In this document: in pieces, positions 59,953 to 64,000 of the stretch
Numbering within the stretch: position 1 is the stretch's first letter
Layout of the letters: each line of letters opens with the position of its first letter
NCBI GenBank assembly: GCA_022702545.1
Contig: JAHRBC010000007.1
Location: 1,550,001 to 1,614,000 of the forward strand
Origin: Phycomyces nitens
Taxonomy: Eukaryota; Mucoromycota; Mucoromycetes; Mucorales; Phycomycetaceae
Length of the DNA stretch: 64,000 bases
Reading direction: 5' to 3'
Notes under the pieces: model-generated
What the model was told of the DNA's origin: nothing
The model's database searches: none
What the model saw: the letters and a program-made list of their open reading frames with translations, nothing else
Translations under genes and position numbers: made by a program

Positions 59953-60305
59953 TTATTTGTTTTTACAAGAGTATGATATTATATTACGGTTCCTCTGGCT
60001 TTGCAGGGACATATCTAGGAGGTTCCTGACCTTTTTTTTTGGGCGGAATTGTTTATTGTACAGCAATTGTAAGGCTTCTGCTAAATATCTTTATATTTTA
60101 TGCCTTTACCTGGGGTTGACTTGAGACAGCTCAGAAAAGCAGAAAATGGTTTGGCAAAGTCCATGGGCAGTTTGGAAACACCGGTAAGCACATCCTCAAG
60201 ATGACCATTGCAGCGATGAGGCTTGGATTCTGTGTTTGGTGCAGTGCTGTGCTTGTTGAAAGAGTAATCGCTCGAGGATTCTCCGGTTGCAGTGCGTCCT
60301 GTCAT
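59953..60305 (-). CDS. hypothetical small protein (two exons)
   Basis: Exon 1 60305-60110 and exon 2 60080-59953 join in phase through a 29-nt intron, giving 107 aa. The intron is unusually short, so an alternative end at the stop just after 60081 (74 aa, reading through) is equally possible. Start context is good (CACAATGAC). Sequence is Ser/Thr-rich at first (MTGRTATGESSSDY), then HLEDVLTGVSKLPMDFAKPF and a basic RPKKKVRNLL. Family not recognised. A plus-strand open frame overlaps the same region but looks less protein-like. Confidence 0.4.
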
Positions 60306-60721
60306 TGTGAGGAAATGTCAAGACAAGGCTAAAAAAGGGAAAACATGCCCCTTTATTGACTGGTTTTAAAGGGTGGCTTGAAAAACAAACCCGCCTTTGA
60401 AATCAGCCAATAATTTCGACCAAAGGCACGGATTATAATATACGTGTGTATGTATGTGTATGTGTGTATGTGTGTATATATATAAAGAAAACACACCCAT
60501 ATATTTACATTCTGCTTTTTCATTCAGATTTTCCGTATTGAAAATAAATTAATCCATATAAATAAATTAATAATGAATATATTAATTAATTAATATAATA
60601 ATATATAGTATTAAATATAATAATATATAGTATTAAATATATATATATATAAATAAATATTGCATATATATATATAAAGCACCAAATTGACTTTCTTGGA
60701 GCGTCGCGTATATTATTGAAA
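60306..60721. other. divergent intergenic spacer
   Basis: Between the small minus-strand gene and exportin-1 (+). Contains a GT/TATG-rich run at about 60440-60485 and tandem AATATATAGTATTAAATAT units (about 60597-60640). No gene. Confidence 0.5.
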
Positions 60722-63700
60722 ATGAATGAGAATGTAATTGATGATTATCAAGAAAAAAAGAAAATATTAAAACTATTCAAATAGCCTCTTTTAAACTTCA
60801 ATGGCCAATTTGATGTTGGTGAGCTGGATCGCACGGTTGATGCATTCTATAATGGCAACACAGCAATGGTACCCAATAGTCCATGATGCATAAATATACA
60901 TCCATAAATATATCTATATCTATATTATATTATATATCCATTATATAATTGAATTCCAATGTAGAGGCAACAGGCTCAAGAGATCTTGACTCAGTTTCAG
61001 AATCACCCAGAATCATGGCAGCTTGTTGATCAGATCCTCGAAAACTCCCAGAGCTTGTATGCAAAGGTTATAATAATAAAAAAAGCACAATACAGCTATA
61101 TTTCCATCTCACACTACTATTCAAGTTCATTGGTCTCTGTATTCTCGAGAGCTTTGTGGTCGTCCGATGGAATATTCTACCCTTGGATCAACGTTTGGGT
61201 AAAAAAAGAAAAAGAAAAAAGATGGCAAATATGCATCTTGTAGAGATCCTTTAGGCTTACAGAATAAAAATGCCAGGAATCCGCAATTATATTGTAAAGA
61301 TAATCGTTGATCTCTCGTCTGAAAAACCAAAAGGGGCCGAAAAGTCATTTATAAACAAACTCAATGTTGTCTTGGTACAGGTAAGAACCATGCCTTGAAC
61401 AATCTTGTTCGATTGACAAGTAGTATAGATCCTCAAAAAAGAATGGCCTCAACATTGGGCTGGATTTATTCCGGAAATCATCGAATCCAGCAAGACCAAT
61501 CTCAATCTGTGTGAGAACAACATGAAGATCCTCAAGCTACTTAGGTTAGATAAATAAAAGTAGTGATGGCAAGAAAGGCTCATTACCATTTAAAAAAAAT
61601 AGTGAAGAGGTCTTTGACTTTTCTGGAGACCATATGACGCAGACAAAGATGAAGAAACTCAAGCATCAGATGGTCGATGAGTTTGGAGTAGTCTTTACAC
61701 TCTGTCGCCAGGTTCTGACAAGTAAGGCTGCGTCGCCCAGTCTAGCCCTCGCTACTCTCGAGACTCTCCAAAGGATTCTCAGCTGGATCCCAATGAGATT
61801 TATCTTTGAAAGCGACCTGATAGAAACCCTTCAATCAAAGGTAAATACAAAAGTAATAAACTATCTTGGATATATCAAGTTTGATTACAATTGACACCAG
61901 AATTTGGGTTTATGTAGCTGCTACAAGATAAAGACCAGCGTAATATGGCATTAAAGTGCTTTACAGAAATTGTTGGAATCGAAGTCTCGCCTCGGTATCA
62001 TCAAAAACTTACCCAACTGTATGAGTCTGTGATGAAGGTAATCAGCCAGATTATCCCATTTACATCAGGTAAGCCAATACTTTAGTAAATTTCTTGATAA
62101 AGTATATTGATAATCCCTTTGTTTAAAAGATATAGCAGTGCTGTATGAAACAGCAGACAGATTTGATCAAGAGTTTGTTCAAGACTTGGCATTGTTTCTC
62201 ACCACATTTCTATCAAAGTATTCAACGGTGTGTAAAGCAAAAAAAAATGATGAGATAAAAGCTAATGGCATTATAGCTATTGGAAACTCAACCCAACAAT
62301 ACAATGGCAGTTGAGTCTCACCAATACTTGCTTCAATTATCTCGGGTACCTGAACGAGAGATTTTGAAAATCTGTTTGGAATACTGGGGTAAAATGGTAT
62401 GTATTTTTTTAGTGTAGTGTGTACTATATATATTTAAACAATATTAAACGCATACACTTTTTTTATATCAAGGTGTATGAAATAAGCGAGCAAGAAAGTA
62501 GAAGCACTAGCCTGACACATTTGAGAATGCAATATACACTCTATGGTGATATTCTCAAAGAATTGAGGTCGATTATAATTGAGAATATGGCACAACCAGA
62601 TGAGGTAAAAAAAATGCCACTACAAATAGACGTTTTAGAAAAGGAGATATTTAATTTGCGAGCCTTTTTTGTTTGTCTGTTGGTTTTATTTATGGTTAGA
62701 TTCTGGTGGTTACAGATGAACAAGGAGACATTGAATGCGAATTTGTAAAGCAAAGCGATTCATCTGCTCTTCATAAATCCATGCGTCAAGTATTTGGCCT
62801 GCTTACATCACTTGACAAGGGTCTAACCGAACAAATCATTTGTGAAAATCTCTCTCGTCTGGTAAAGATACAATGTCTCTGTCTTGATCTACAATTAATT
62901 TCTGTCTTTAGCTCAACACTCCCCAGTGGTCATGGCCAGATCTATACAAGCTGTGCTGGTCTGTGGGTACAATGTCTAGTTCTATGGACGAGCATGAAGA
63001 AGAGAGGCTCTTGGTGAGATTCACACAATCCTTGGTCAATCTTTTAAAGTCCAATGTCCGCAACAAAGATCAAGGGTGTGTGGTTGCCTCGTGTATTCTC
63101 TATTTGGCCGAACAGTATCCTCGTTTCCTAAAGTCCCATTGGGATTTCCTGGTATTTGTCATGGGAATAATTCTAGAGTATCTACATGACCCCCAAAGCA
63201 GCGTACGCGAGATGGCGTGCGATGCTTTCCTGAAAATCTGTCAAGGGTGTCGTAATGAACTGTCTGTGGTTCAGCCGAATGGACAGGCACCAATGCTGGA
63301 ATCGTTTGTGATGGATGTCCAGAGAATCACATCCAACCTGGACCCTAGCCAGGTAATTTTAATAAACCAGGGCTTAAGATTCAGTAGTCTTTGGCATATT
63401 CACAATGGACATTGATAGGTGTGCATTATATACGAGTCAATTGGGTATGTAATATCTGCTGCACCAATTGACTACCAAAAGCAATTGATCGGTCCATGGA
63501 TGAGATTGCCAAACGAAGCAGTAAGCCATATTTCAAAACAGTCTAATGAACAATAAATGACTTGTTTTCTTCTTCTTCTTCTTCTTCTTCTCTGTATACA
63601 GTACGAAGCTGCTCTACAGCAATTTACTGCTTCACCAGAAACATTGGAAACTCCCGGTACACTAAAGGTACTATTAAATATCCTCAAGATCAACACATCG

Positions 63701-64000
63701 GCATGTTCTTCTGTTGGACCCAGCTACTGGCTCCAGTTGCAGTTTATTATCCCTCGGTTGATTATTACCTATAATTCAGTTGGAGATCGTATAAAGATCG
63801 CACCTCAGGGTAAGCTACCTTGGAATCTCCAATGCATTTAACAGTACTCATATTTTAGTGTCTATTGAACCCATAGATGGTCAAGTTGTGCGGTCTCTGC
63901 GTCGCATAAAATCCGAAATACTTCAACTGATTGAAAAGTTTATGGTGGCCAGTGAGAAAATCGAACAAGACGATCGCTTGCTTTCCGAAATGCTGAATGT
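60722..64000 (+). CDS. CRM1: exportin-1 / CRM1 (partial, runs off the window)
   Basis: Karyopherin that exports leucine-rich-NES cargoes with Ran-GTP. Exons: 60722-60733 (tentative 12-nt first exon), 60785-60868, 60965-61066, 61126-61198, 61277-61380, 61429-61544, 61603-61840, 61918-62068, 62130-62227, 62277-62396, 62473-62604, 62700-62861, 62912-63352, 63419-63520, 63602-63809 and 63877 to the edge; all phases close. CRM1 signatures: [78 protein letters not shown], and [15 protein letters not shown]. The leptomycin-B-reactive cysteine is kept in [11 protein letters not shown] (codon 63218-63220). About 700 of about 1070 residues are in the window. It is more divergent than CRM1 of most fungi, so a second copy elsewhere cannot be excluded. 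Confidence 0.9.

Noticed and set aside
59882..60124. Plus-strand ORF behind a TATA-like box
   Set aside because: Composition is Phe/Leu/Tyr-rich and it overlaps a better minus-strand two-exon model; not called as a gene.
62605..62699. Extended open frame through the intron between exportin-1 exons 11 and 12
   Set aside because: The Phe/Val-rich reading is unlike CRM1; removing it as an intron restores the family sequence.

Overview
The window looks like a chromosomal segment of an early-diverging fungus, most likely a member of the Mucoromycota (Mucorales or a close relative). The reasons are: AT-rich intergenic DNA; compact genes split by many short introns (mostly about 45-120 nt) with regular GT-AG signals; a fungal PKA catalytic subunit; a chitin-fungus-type set of membrane proteins; an HSPA12-like Hsp70; and a repeat load of Tc1/mariner, DIRS-like and L1-like elements that is typical of this group. 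No species can be named from the sequence alone.

Layout. 1-2.6 kb is intergenic and carries a decayed Tc1/mariner tail. 2.7-10.7 kb is a dense block of five genes: PKA catalytic subunit (+), MPPED-type metallophosphoesterase (+), PC-esterase/SGNH-like type II membrane protein (+), ELO fatty-acid elongase (-) and a RhoGAP protein (+). 12.3-14.7 kb holds a Ser/Pro-rich single-pass membrane protein of unknown function. 15.8-19.2 kb is a repeat-rich island: a frame-broken Tc1/mariner transposase, an unknown coiled-coil/basic protein gene with an internal TGA, an LTR-like repeat and the N-terminal remnant of another Tc1 transposase. 19.4-21.4 kb encodes an HSPA12-family protein (-).

22.6-27.9 kb is a full-length L1-like LINE. 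It is GC-richer than its surroundings and is bounded by a 15-bp target-site duplication. ORF1 is a gag-like protein with zinc knuckles. ORF2 has an endonuclease, a reverse transcriptase and a zinc finger, and is split near its end by a frame change. A decayed TatD-type gene (28.1-29.0 kb) and a 185-bp foldback element (29.7-29.8 kb) follow.

31.2-33.5 kb encodes APC4 of the anaphase-promoting complex (-). 33.5-37.3 kb is mostly empty, with a Tc1 relic and a possible small gene. 37.4-50 kb is again dense: aquaglyceroporin (+), an ankyrin-AAA+ CLPB/SKD3-type mitochondrial disaggregase (-), mitochondrial ribosomal protein bL36m (+, divergent from CLPB), a 22-exon WDR6 homologue (-), complex I subunit NDUFB8/ASHI (+) and glyoxalase II (+). 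A four-domain fasciclin membrane protein (-) occupies 50.1-52.7 kb. 52.8-59.9 kb is repeat territory: a direct repeat, a second LTR-like copy inverted relative to the first, and a decayed DIRS-like RT/RNase H. The window ends with a small hypothetical gene (-) and the first part of exportin-1/CRM1 (+), cut by the window edge.

Most genes are unrelated housekeeping functions. The clearest shared theme is mitochondria (CLPB, bL36m, NDUFB8 and perhaps glyoxalase II, all within 39-50 kb). Exon models were built by hand from frame continuity plus splice signals; in nearly every gene all phases close exactly. Four introns in three genes need GC donors.
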